NCBI RefSeq assembly: GCF_013074385.2
Contig: NZ_JABEYA020000010.1
Location: forward strand, 1 to 64,000
Length of the DNA: 64,000 bases
Source: Vibrio ostreicida
GTDB lineage: Bacteria; Pseudomonadota; Gammaproteobacteria; Enterobacterales; Vibrionaceae
Direction: 5' to 3'
A program made the position numbers and the translations under genes. A model generated the notes under the pieces. That model did no database searches. It saw only the letters and a list, made by a program, of their open reading frames with translations, and was not told where the DNA came from. Positions 16,393 through 24,848 of this stretch are shown here, piece after piece. How positions within the stretch are numbered: the first letter of the stretch is position 1; the number at the start of each line of letters is the position of its first letter.

Positions 16393-17013
16393 ATGCAAAA
16401 GAATAAAGTATTAGTCCTCTATGCTCACCCATCACAGCGCCGTTCTGAGGTCAATCAACCTCTGTTTGACGTTTTGAAACACATTGAAGGGGTGACCAGT
16501 GTCGATTTGTACTACGAGTATCCTACGTACAACATTGATATCGACAAGGAACAACAACGGCTGATTGAGCATGACGTCATTATTTTTCAATTTCCTCTCT
16601 ACTGGTATTCAACGCCTTCTATTCTCAAGGAATGGCAAGACCTCGTGCTTGAGTATGGTTTTGCCTATGGTCAGGAGGGCACCGCCTTACAGGGTAAAAA
16701 ATTCCTGTGCGCATTAACCGCAGGGGGCAATGAAGAGGCATACCAATCTCAAGGCTACAACCATTTCACGATCCGACAATTGCTGCAGCCACTTGAGCAA
16801 ACCGCGACGCTGACTGGCATGCAGTACCTTGCTCCATTTGCTCTCTTTGGTGCCAGAACCGCGCAAGAAGATGGCCGAGTCGACAAGCACCTTAAGGCTT
16901 GGGTTAAATTACTGAATGCGTTGGTGGCCAACCAGCTTGATTATCACAAAGCAGCCCAAGTCGACAAACTCTGTCACTGTCTCGACGACATCTTATTGGG
17001 GGGAACACAATGA
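16393..17013 (+). CDS. NAD(P)H oxidoreductase, KefF-type ancillary protein
   Basis: 206 residues of flavodoxin-like fold. The signature LVLYAHPSQRRSEVNQPL binds FMN phosphate. FQFPLYWYSTPSILKEWQD and CALTAGGNEEAY match KefF and the related MdaB/NQO family. Its stop overlaps the start of the Kef-type antiporter by four bases (ATGA), which strongly supports its being the cytoplasmic activator of that channel. It may also reduce quinones. Confidence 0.88.
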   Translation: MQKNKVLVLYAHPSQRRSEVNQPLFDVLKHIEGVTSVDLYYEYPTYNIDIDKEQQRLIEHDVIIFQFPLYWYSTPSILKEWQDLVLEYGFAYGQEGTALQGKKFLCALTAGGNEEAYQSQGYNHFTIRQLLQPLEQTATLTGMQYLAPFALFGARTAQEDGRVDKHLKAWVKLLNALVANQLDYHKAAQVDKLCHCLDDILLGGTQ

Positions 17014-18929
17014 CGGGCTATTTTTTGCAGGCGTTTATTTATCTCGTTGCCGCGGTGATCGCAGTGCCAATTGCCAAACGCCTCGGACTTGGCTCCGTGT
17101 TGGGCTATTTACTGGCAGGGGTCGTAATAGGCCCTATTATTGGCCTCGTCGGAGAGGAAACCACCACCATCCAGCATTTCGCTGAGTTTGGTGTTGTTAT
17201 GATGCTATTTCTGGTGGGTTTAGAGCTCGAACCCAAGATGCTGTGGTCGATGCGCAATCGGTTGTTAGGCCTTGGCGGCCTGCAAGTGGGAGCCACGACC
17301 CTAATCATCACCGCCGTGGCCATGTTTTTTTCTCAACCGTGGTCCATAGCGCTGTCCATCGGACTGATTTTTGCGCTTTCCTCAACTGCTATCGTTTTAC
17401 AAACCTTTAATGAAAAAGGCCTAAGTAAAACAGACGGCGGTCAAAACGCGTTCTCCGTCTTGTTGTTTCAGGATATTGCCGTTATCCCAATGTTGGCGTT
17501 TATCCCTCTGCTTGCATTGCCTGAACTGGTCGCAGCTGCGCAGAATCTAGCTGACAAAGCGGCTGCTCACCATGATGACATAAGCTTAGTAACCGGTTTG
17601 CCAGGGTGGGCTTACGCCTTGGTTATCGTCAGCTCTGTGGTTGGCTTGGTCATCAGCGGACATTATCTCAGTCGGCCGCTGTTTCGTTTTGTCGCCAGTT
17701 CAGGTTTGAGAGAAATCTTTACTGCCACCGCCTTGATGCTGGTCGTCGGGATTGCCGCCTTGATGAGTTTGGTCGGTTTATCTCCGGCACTTGGCGCTTT
17801 CCTCGCCGGTGTCGTGCTCGCCAACAGTGAGTTTCGCCATGAGTTAGAATCCAATATTGACCCATTTAAAGGCCTCTTACTCGGGTTGTTCTTTATTACT
17901 GTCGGCGCTGGCATTAACTTTTCTATTCTGCTTCACGACTTTGCTTTGATCATGACACTGACGCTCGGGGTGATGCTAGTCAAAGCCACCATTTTATATT
18001 CACTGGCCTTAATTTTTCGGATAAAAAACAGTAATCGTTGGCTGTTTACCTTGAGTCTTGCACAAGCAGGTGAATTTGGATTTGTCCTTCTCAGTTTCAC
18101 GGTGCAAAACCATGTCTTGCCTCAAAGCACCGCTGAAATCCTATCGTTAGTTGTGGCTTTATCCATGCTTTTGACCCCCGGGCTATTCATCATATTTGAC
18201 AAAATAATCTTGCCACGCTTTGAACACCAGTCCAATAATCAACAAGCTGATGATATCGACGAAACAGGGTCTGTCATCATTGCAGGCATTGGCCGGTTTG
18301 GACAAATTATTAACCGATTATTGATAACAAATGGCATTAAAACTGTCGTGTTGGATCACCAATCGGCTCAGGTCGACCTAATGCGCCGAATCAAAACTCA
18401 GGCTTACTTTGGCGACGCCACTCGCCCTGATTTACTGCATACCGCTGGCATTAAGGACGCAGCATTGCTAGTCATTGCTATCGACAATCAGGAAGCCAGT
18501 GTCGAGTTAACCCAATATGTCAAACACACCTATCCTCATGTTAAAATTCTGGCTCGTGCTTTTGACCGTGGTCATGGCTATTTGCTTCGTCAGGCAGGTG
18601 CCGATATTATTGAATCCGAAACGTATCATTCCGCACTGGCGTTGGGCGTGAAAGCGATGACGGAGCTTGGGCATCACCCCTTCTTAGCAGAGCAACAAAA
18701 AGCCGCTTATCAACGTATCGAGAATCAAAAGTCAGACCGCCTCTATCATGCTTGGCAAGACGATTCACAAGGCCAACGATTTGACAACAATTACCGACAG
18801 CTCTTCATCCATCTCGAAGAACAGATAAAAGCCGCCATGGCGGCGGATCGCTCAGACAACCATGAAGGGGGTGAGCGAGGCTGGACCCCACCACCGAAAG
18901 GGTATGCCGACAAGTTCAAAAAGCACTGA
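17010..18929 (+). CDS. Kef-type potassium efflux antiporter (CPA2)
   Basis: 639 residues. The first ~390 residues form about twelve membrane helices with the CPA2 pattern GYLLAGVVIGP, FSLSSTAIVLQ-like FALSSTAIVLQ and SLVGLSPALGAFLAGVVL. A cytoplasmic RCK/TrkA-N domain follows (GIGRFGQIINRLL Rossmann motif, GDATRPDLL). Such systems expel K+ in exchange for H+ when glutathione adducts form, which acidifies the cytoplasm against electrophiles. It is translationally coupled to the KefF-type gene. KefB and KefC cannot be told apart here. Confidence 0.92.
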   Translation: MTGYFLQAFIYLVAAVIAVPIAKRLGLGSVLGYLLAGVVIGPIIGLVGEETTTIQHFAEFGVVMMLFLVGLELEPKMLWSMRNRLLGLGGLQVGATTLIITAVAMFFSQPWSIALSIGLIFALSSTAIVLQTFNEKGLSKTDGGQNAFSVLLFQDIAVIPMLAFIPLLALPELVAAAQNLADKAAAHHDDISLVTGLPGWAYALVIVSSVVGLVISGHYLSRPLFRFVASSGLREIFTATALMLVVGIAALMSLVGLSPALGAFLAGVVLANSEFRHELESNIDPFKGLLLGLFFITVGAGINFSILLHDFALIMTLTLGVMLVKATILYSLALIFRIKNSNRWLFTLSLAQAGEFGFVLLSFTVQNHVLPQSTAEILSLVVALSMLLTPGLFIIFDKIILPRFEHQSNNQQADDIDETGSVIIAGIGRFGQIINRLLITNGIKTVVLDHQSAQVDLMRRIKTQAYFGDATRPDLLHTAGIKDAALLVIAIDNQEASVELTQYVKHTYPHVKILARAFDRGHGYLLRQAGADIIESETYHSALALGVKAMTELGHHPFLAEQQKAAYQRIENQKSDRLYHAWQDDSQGQRFDNNYRQLFIHLEEQIKAAMAADRSDNHEGGERGWTPPPKGYADKFKKH

Positions 18930-18988
18930 CCCCAAACAGCGACCCGACTCGGGTCTGATTATAAACCGTAACGGAACCCCCCAATATT

Positions 18989-20323
18989 ATGAGTACAACC
19001 CAGAGTGAATCCAAGCGAACACTTGGTCAGCAATTGTTCAAGATGACATGGCCGATGTTGTTTGGTGTGTTATCTATCATGAGTTTTCAACTTGTTGACA
19101 GTGCGTTCATCGGCCAACTAGGCATACTGCCCCTTGCTGCACAGGGCTTTACCCTGCCGATTCAGATGATCATTATTGGTATTCAGGTTGGGCTGGGAAT
19201 TGCAACAACAGCGGTCATCTCAAAAGCCATTGGAGCACGTAATGAACGTTTCGCCCGCCAATTGGGTGGGTTAGTGATCATCATTGGTAGCATCGGTGTC
19301 GCCTTGATCTCTTTACTCATTTATGTGATCCGCGAGCCCATTCTCATTCTCTTGAGTGCTCCGGACACCGTCTATCCCATTATTGAGAGTTACTGGATCT
19401 ATTGGCTCATCAGTGCTTGGACTGGCGCGGTACTGTATTTTTTATACAGTGTTTGTCGCGCTAATGGCAATACCCTGCTGCCCGGTACCATGATGATGGT
19501 AACCAGTTTACTGAATCTCTTACTCGACCCACTTTTTATCTTTACCTTTGATCTTGGTATCAATGGTGCGGCGATGGCCACCATCGTTGCCTTCGGCATC
19601 GGCATATTGATGGTCTGCCCTAAAGTCATGCGCAAACATTGGACGAGTTTCGATTGGAGTGATCTGAATATAATCGATAGCTTGCGGTCACTCGGTCACA
19701 TTATGGGGCCAGCAATGGTGAGCCAATTGTTGCCTCCCCTCTCTTCTATGCTGGCAACCAAACTTCTCGCCGGTTTTGGCACCGCGGCAGTCGCCGCATG
19801 GGCATTAGGCTCACGTTTTGAATTTTTTGCTATTGTCGCCGTTTTGGCTCTGACGATGTCAATGCCGCCTATGGTTGGACGGCTGCTGGGTGCCAATAAC
19901 CTGAGTGATATCCGCCGGCTTGTGATGATTGCTTGTCGCTTCATTTTAGGGTTTCAACTGATTATTGCTGTTGCAACATGGTTTTGTGCCGATGCGCTAG
20001 CGGCGTTGATGACCAGTAATCTTGAAGTCACCAAAGTCGTCACTTGGCACCTCCTGATTGTTCCGGTCAGCCTTGGTCCATTAGGTATTTGTATGCTGAT
20101 GGTTTCCATATCGAACGCCCTAGGCCAATCCTACACCGCATTAAGTATCTCGGCTTTGCGCTTGTTCGCCTTTTTCCTTCCTTGCTTGTGGTTGGGCGCT
20201 CACCTAGGCGGGATTGAGGGGTTATTCTGGGGTGTGATGATGGGCAATGTGCTTGCAGGGTTATTCGCCTGGATGCTTTATCAAGGTGTTCTTCGTAAGG
20301 CAGAAAAAAAGATCGCCGTTTAA
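18989..20323 (+). CDS. MATE family efflux transporter
   Basis: 444 residues, twelve predicted membrane helices in two similar halves. The N-terminal FKMTWPMLFGVLSIMSFQLV and DSAFIGQLG are characteristic of MATE cation/drug antiporters of the NorM/DinF type. ATG 18989 has AACGGAACCCCC upstream. It exports cationic compounds in exchange for Na+ or H+. A weak hairpin (GACCC/GGGTC at 18941-18955) separates it from the Kef gene, so it may be its own unit. The substrate is unknown. Confidence 0.9.
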   Translation: MSTTQSESKRTLGQQLFKMTWPMLFGVLSIMSFQLVDSAFIGQLGILPLAAQGFTLPIQMIIIGIQVGLGIATTAVISKAIGARNERFARQLGGLVIIIGSIGVALISLLIYVIREPILILLSAPDTVYPIIESYWIYWLISAWTGAVLYFLYSVCRANGNTLLPGTMMMVTSLLNLLLDPLFIFTFDLGINGAAMATIVAFGIGILMVCPKVMRKHWTSFDWSDLNIIDSLRSLGHIMGPAMVSQLLPPLSSMLATKLLAGFGTAAVAAWALGSRFEFFAIVAVLALTMSMPPMVGRLLGANNLSDIRRLVMIACRFILGFQLIIAVATWFCADALAALMTSNLEVTKVVTWHLLIVPVSLGPLGICMLMVSISNALGQSYTALSISALRLFAFFLPCLWLGAHLGGIEGLFWGVMMGNVLAGLFAWMLYQGVLRKAEKKIAV

Positions 20324-20482
20324 CCCAAAGTCTGACCTTAGAAGAGATCCGAAAAATTTGACACCGAGAGAGCAACATCCTGCAATCGCAGCGTTTTTTA
20401 CCTGACAACACTCGGATAGATACGTGACGTGTTGTCTAGAAAAACGTATGATTCAAGCTACTATTTCTCCGAAATCAATATT

Positions 20483-21364
20483 ATGAACACACAACGTCAC
20501 CACCCTGTACAGGGCGCAAGCTGGATGCTTACCGCTGGCTTAGCGTTTGCTTTGGTCAACAGCTTAGCTCAGGTCGCCAGTATTCAATTTGGTCTTTCGT
20601 CAACCACAGTTGCCTTGATTCAATACGCTATCGCCTTGGTTGTGATACTCCCTTACCTGAAAACCTTAGGTATTGGTCAGTCTTTGCGAACGGCCCATTT
20701 GGGCCTGCATGTCTTTCGCGTTTTTCTTTCGGTGATTGGCATTCAACTGTGGTTGTGGGCACTCGCTTACCCTGTCCCTATCTGGCAGGGTATCGCGCTC
20801 CTGATGACTTCTCCCCTGTTTGCCACCGTTGGCTCGGGCTTATTTCTCAAAGAAAAAGTCGGACCCGCTCGATGGGGGGCAACCCTTTCTGGTTTTATCG
20901 GCGCGATGATAATCCTCGAACCTTGGGCTGAAGATTTTGGCTGGGCAACATTACTGCCAGTTGGTGCCGCATTTTTTTGGGCCTGCTACTCCCTAATGGT
21001 TAAAAAGCTCTCATCTGATGACTCACCCTCGACCATGGTAGTGTATTTGCTGATCCTTATTACCCCATTCAATCTGTTACTTGCTCTCCCTGAATGGCAA
21101 ATGCCCTCTGGTGGGACAATCTGGCTGGTATTGCTCGGTGCAGGCGCCCTGACAGCACTCGCCCAATGGGCTATTGTAAAAGCATACGCGGTCGCGGATG
21201 CTTCTTTTGTTCAACCGTTCGATCATGCCAAGCTGCCACTCAATGTCTTGGCTGGCTGGATGGTATTTGGTTGGGTTCCACCAGGCCGCCTTTGGGTTGG
21301 GGCAGCGATCATCATCGCGTCGATTGCTTTTATTACTCAATGGGAATCAAAAAAAGCCCGATAA
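20483..21364 (+). CDS. EamA/DMT family transporter
   Basis: 293 residues from ATG 20483. GTG 20429 is an in-frame alternative that adds 18 polar residues. Ten hydrophobic segments are arranged as two EamA repeats. Conserved patches include LVNSLAQVASIQFG, FLKEKVGPARWGATL and FVQPFDHAKLPLNVLAGW. It is an inner-membrane metabolite or amino-acid exporter of the drug/metabolite superfamily, with unknown substrate. Confidence 0.87.
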   Translation: MNTQRHHPVQGASWMLTAGLAFALVNSLAQVASIQFGLSSTTVALIQYAIALVVILPYLKTLGIGQSLRTAHLGLHVFRVFLSVIGIQLWLWALAYPVPIWQGIALLMTSPLFATVGSGLFLKEKVGPARWGATLSGFIGAMIILEPWAEDFGWATLLPVGAAFFWACYSLMVKKLSSDDSPSTMVVYLLILITPFNLLLALPEWQMPSGGTIWLVLLGAGALTALAQWAIVKAYAVADASFVQPFDHAKLPLNVLAGWMVFGWVPPGRLWVGAAIIIASIAFITQWESKKAR

Positions 21365-21430
21365 CTGAAATTATTCTGAGGACATACCGTTCTATTAGAG
21401 TAAGCAGCGAATTGATGGGGAAATAGTAGA

Positions 21431-22054
21431 ATGGCAGATCCGATTAAAGTAACACTCTATCGTTGGGGCGGAAGTTGGGGACCCTTTAGCGTCAAGATAC
21501 CCTGTGGGGAGTGTACCTTGACCAAAGACATTCTGACCGACACGTTTGATAACGAACTGGCCGAAGTGCCCGTAGAGCTGGAAGTGAAAGATTGGCTATC
21601 TCACTGGTGGGAACCCTTAAAGGTCGGCGCTTGGCACGCACCCATCCTTATGGTTGAAGGTAAAGTCATCAGTCAGGGCGAGGCGCTCAACCGAGGCGTA
21701 CTGGTCCAGTCAATCATCCAAGAATGGACTCAGAGGGATACGCTCAAAGGCAACATTGTCTATGGCAAAGCAACGTGCCCTTATTGTGTCAAAGCCAAAA
21801 AATGGCTCGATGACACAGGCATTGATTATCAATATTATGATGTGGTCAAAGACAGCGCAGCGTTGTACAGAATGATTCCAGAGGTCAAAGCCATGATTGG
21901 AGAAAAAACACCGGTAACTGTTCCCCAAATTTGGTTAGATGGCGAGTACATTGGTGGCGCCGATAATCTTGCCGACTGGCTAACAAAAAAAGGGCAAAGC
22001 CCAGTCCCTGACAATGTCGTGAATATGGACAATAGCCAAACATCAGTGGGATAG
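21431..22054 (+). CDS. two-domain glutaredoxin-like protein
   Basis: 207 residues. The C-terminal half (about 105-190) is a dithiol glutaredoxin with CPYC in YGKATCPYCVKAKKWL and the TVPQIWLDGEYIGGADNL glutathione-binding segment. The N-terminal ~100 residues have CGEC in FSVKIPCGECTLTK, a second potential redox pair in an atypical thioredoxin-like setting. A fusion of this kind could relay electrons between the two sites. It is monocistronic, with a clear terminator behind it. Confidence 0.85.
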   Translation: MADPIKVTLYRWGGSWGPFSVKIPCGECTLTKDILTDTFDNELAEVPVELEVKDWLSHWWEPLKVGAWHAPILMVEGKVISQGEALNRGVLVQSIIQEWTQRDTLKGNIVYGKATCPYCVKAKKWLDDTGIDYQYYDVVKDSAALYRMIPEVKAMIGEKTPVTVPQIWLDGEYIGGADNLADWLTKKGQSPVPDNVVNMDNSQTSVG

Positions 22055-22095
22055 ATATGGCCTGAGACGCAGCCCGACATCCCCCTATTTAAACG

Positions 22096-22125
22096 GCCCC
22101 TGAACGCCTTGTGTTCAGGGGCTTT
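22096..22125 (+). terminator. terminator after the glutaredoxin gene
   Basis: GCCCCTGAAC (22096-22105) and GTTCAGGGGC (22113-22122) pair perfectly, followed by TTT. It may also serve the convergent gene ending at 22133. Confidence 0.8.
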
Positions 22126-22132
22126 ACATTGC

Positions 22133-22483
22133 CTAACTCCGCTTGGGTTGCTTGAATGTCTTGCCCGCCACCTGATAGGTTTCCTTGCGTTTTACACCAA
22201 ACATTGCATCAAAGAACCAAGCAACAAAACGAATCACATCATCGCCTTCATTCATGATGTGCTCAACATACTCTTGTTCTTCACCCTGTTCATTTTCTTC
22301 AAAGGTGACATGATAGACTCGTTTCTCACCTTCAACGTCAGCCATTGCGAACTGTCCAACCAAAGACAGCGCGGCTTGCGCCACCTCGTCATCATCATGG
22401 TTTTTTAAAATATCAAGCGCCGTTGGTAAGTTGGGTTGCTCACACAGCACTTTAACAAGCTGTTCAAACTGTTGGTGTTCCAT
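22133..22483 (-). CDS. conserved hypothetical acidic protein
   Basis: 116 residues from ATG 22483, with GAGAGGT upstream. A longer frame overlaps the MFS gene and is not credible. It opens MEHQQFEQLVKVLCEQPNLP and is strongly acidic in the middle (VTFEENEQGEEQEYVEHI), with a helical feel and no membrane or signal segment. I recognise no family. It is convergent with the glutaredoxin gene. Confidence 0.65.
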   Translation of the reverse strand: MEHQQFEQLVKVLCEQPNLPTALDILKNHDDDEVAQAALSLVGQFAMADVEGEKRVYHVTFEENEQGEEQEYVEHIMNEGDDVIRFVAWFFDAMFGVKRKETYQVAGKTFKQPKRS

Positions 22484-22545
22484 CGGTGACCTCTCAGCCA
22501 AATTTTCGATTATTTCGCTGCATTGTATCAGCCGATTACTGGCTT

Positions 22546-23736
22546 TCAAGCAAACTCTGTTAGCGGGTTTTTTCTCAACCGAGACATGCACAATACCAAA
22601 GCCATGATACTGGCTAATACAATATACAAGATACCCAGCCCCCATTGGCTATCTATCCAGTGTTCAACCAAATAGCCACCCAGTACACCCGCGATACCCA
22701 TTTGGATTGAACCCGATAAAGCAGAGACCGAACCAGCCTGTGTCTTATGTGGTCCGAGTAACAAGCTAAGAGATAGAGGAAAAGACAAACCTTGCGCGAT
22801 AGTCATGCCCGTGAAAGCCACAACAAGGTTAAACAGCGACAACGGGTTCGACACGAGCCACACGCCCGAAACCCACATGACTATAATCGACAACCCTAAG
22901 ATTTTGCCCGTTGTCAGATAGCGATTCAGCACATTCAGTAGCAAGGTGCCTATCAATAAACCAGCCGAGGGCATCACCATCACGGCGCCATACTGGGCAA
23001 CACTCAACCCCAATTGATGCTGTAAAATGAACGGCATCACCGACAGCGACACCACACAAGCAAGATAAGTAATCCAGTTGTAACTGGCACTACTTAGCAC
23101 TTGTGAGTTGGTGATTAACTTGGCGTAATTATTAATAACTGCAGCGATACTGTTGTCCGAACGGATAATGTTGACGGTTTCCGGAAGCACGAAGTAACCC
23201 AAAGTAAAAATAGCGGCCAAGTAAATCAGTACAAACGTCAACACCGCTTGCCAACCAAGATAAAAAGCGACCCAACCACCAAAAATGGGCGCAATCACTG
23301 GCATAATTGACGCCGTGACCGACAAGTAAGACAGCGCTTTCGTCAACTCCGCTCCGTCATAACTGTCGCGTAAGACACTGCGTCCCAATACCGAGGCGCT
23401 CCCTGCCCCTAAGCCTTGTAACAATCGCCCAAAGACTAATAACCACAGGTTGTCGGAAAACAAAAGGCATATCAGGGTACCAAACAAGTAGATCCCCTGC
23501 CCCAAAAGAAACACTGGTCGCCGACCTATCGCGTCAGACAAAGGACCATAAACCAACTGTGATGCGCCAAAGCCAACCAAGAATAGGGTGACAAAAATTT
23601 GCACATCTGCGGGCTGGACATTCAAAGACGCACTGATCATTGGCAACGAGGGGAGATAGATGCTAACACCAACCTGCCCTGTTGCTATAATCATCATCGC
23701 CAGCAATATTGGTGTCTTTTTCATCACAGTGCACAT
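22546..23736 (-). CDS. Bcr/CflA-EmrD type MFS drug efflux transporter
   Basis: 396 residues with twelve membrane helices. The signature GQVGVSIYLPSLPMISASLN in helix 1 and LVYGPLSDAIGRRPVFLLGQ after helix 2 belong to the Bcr/CflA/EmrD 12-helix drug:H+ antiporters. FGRLLQGLGAGSASVLGRSVL is the conserved motif B/C region. ATG 23724 is an alternative start. A LysR regulator is divergently transcribed 100 bases away and probably controls it. Confidence 0.88.
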   Translation of the reverse strand: MCTVMKKTPILLAMMIIATGQVGVSIYLPSLPMISASLNVQPADVQIFVTLFLVGFGASQLVYGPLSDAIGRRPVFLLGQGIYLFGTLICLLFSDNLWLLVFGRLLQGLGAGSASVLGRSVLRDSYDGAELTKALSYLSVTASIMPVIAPIFGGWVAFYLGWQAVLTFVLIYLAAIFTLGYFVLPETVNIIRSDNSIAAVINNYAKLITNSQVLSSASYNWITYLACVVSLSVMPFILQHQLGLSVAQYGAVMVMPSAGLLIGTLLLNVLNRYLTTGKILGLSIIVMWVSGVWLVSNPLSLFNLVVAFTGMTIAQGLSFPLSLSLLLGPHKTQAGSVSALSGSIQMGIAGVLGGYLVEHWIDSQWGLGILYIVLASIMALVLCMSRLRKNPLTEFA

Positions 23737-23840
23737 CTTGTTGATTTATTATGCAACCAATCTTAAATTATATTCCTGTAAATGATAATATGTTCAATTG
23801 GAAAGTAATTAGTTCTTATTGGGAAATAATCAGGCCGATT

Positions 23841-24764
23841 ATGGATTGGATTCAAACTGTACAAAGCTATATTCGTGTCGTTGATGAGGGCAGTTTTAAC
23901 GGCGCCGCTCGCAAAATGAACACCACCAGCTCAGCCATCAGCAAACGGATCCACTGGCTTGAAGAACGGATTGGCGTCCAGCTTTTAAAGCGGACAACGC
24001 GCAGAGTCACTCAGACTGAAGCAGGCGCGCTTTTTTATCAAAGAGCAAAAGTTCAATTAGATGGTTGGCAGTCCCTCGTCGATGAAACTCGCTCAGTCAA
24101 CCAAACACCCGCAGGTCTACTTAAAATTGGTGCCACCATCACGGTGGGCTCTAAATTTTTAGTTCAATATCTGGACGAGTTTTTGCAGATGTACCCTGAT
24201 ATTCGGATTCAGTTAATCACCACCATACCGGGTCAGCTTCCGGAGCTGAGTCTGGATTTGTTCATCAGTAGAGAAATTGAACAACTCAACTCCCTGAGTT
24301 TTAAAGCCACAGCGCTGTTCGAGCATAAAGCGGGCTTTTACGCTTCCCCACACTATCTAGCCAAATACGGCGAGCCACAGACAATCGCGGAGCTCACCCA
24401 ACACAACGCATTGATTTGGGGCGAACGGCCACAAAGAGAAATTATTCTTAGCAATGGTAAAAGAATCGTCCTCTCAGGCAAACTGGCTACGACCAATCCA
24501 GAAGCGCTTTATTACGCGGCCAAAAATGCCATGGGCATACTGATTTCCAATGATGTGATGATTAAAGATGAACTTAAAGCTGGCAAACTGAAGAGAATAC
24601 TACCGCAAATTACCGCCGATGAAGCCACCGTTTACGCCTATTACCCAAAACTGGATTACCAGCACACCCGCACCCAGTTATTCTTAGATTATCTCAAACA
24701 GCGTCTCGCGAAAGAGCAATCGACGTCGACGACTCGCCACGAAAAAGATAACGATAGGATTTGA
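23841..24764 (+). CDS. LysR-type regulator next to the MFS transporter
   Basis: 308 codons from ATG 23841, chosen because the LysR helix-turn-helix begins directly with YIRVVDEGSFNGAARKMN then SSAISKRIHWLEERIG. An upstream in-frame ATG at 23751 lies in the promoter region and adds 30 unconserved residues. A substrate-binding-like effector domain follows (about 90-295). It most resembles the group with short helix-turn-helix linkers that regulate a divergent transporter. The effector is unknown. Confidence 0.88.
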   Translation: MDWIQTVQSYIRVVDEGSFNGAARKMNTTSSAISKRIHWLEERIGVQLLKRTTRRVTQTEAGALFYQRAKVQLDGWQSLVDETRSVNQTPAGLLKIGATITVGSKFLVQYLDEFLQMYPDIRIQLITTIPGQLPELSLDLFISREIEQLNSLSFKATALFEHKAGFYASPHYLAKYGEPQTIAELTQHNALIWGERPQREIILSNGKRIVLSGKLATTNPEALYYAAKNAMGILISNDVMIKDELKAGKLKRILPQITADEATVYAYYPKLDYQHTRTQLFLDYLKQRLAKEQSTSTTRHEKDNDRI

Positions 24765-24848
24765 ACTATTATGAGATCTGTACCATATTTTTAAAGTAAT
24801 AATAACAACAAACAAGTGATTTAAATCGCGAGTGACTAGGTTGATCGA

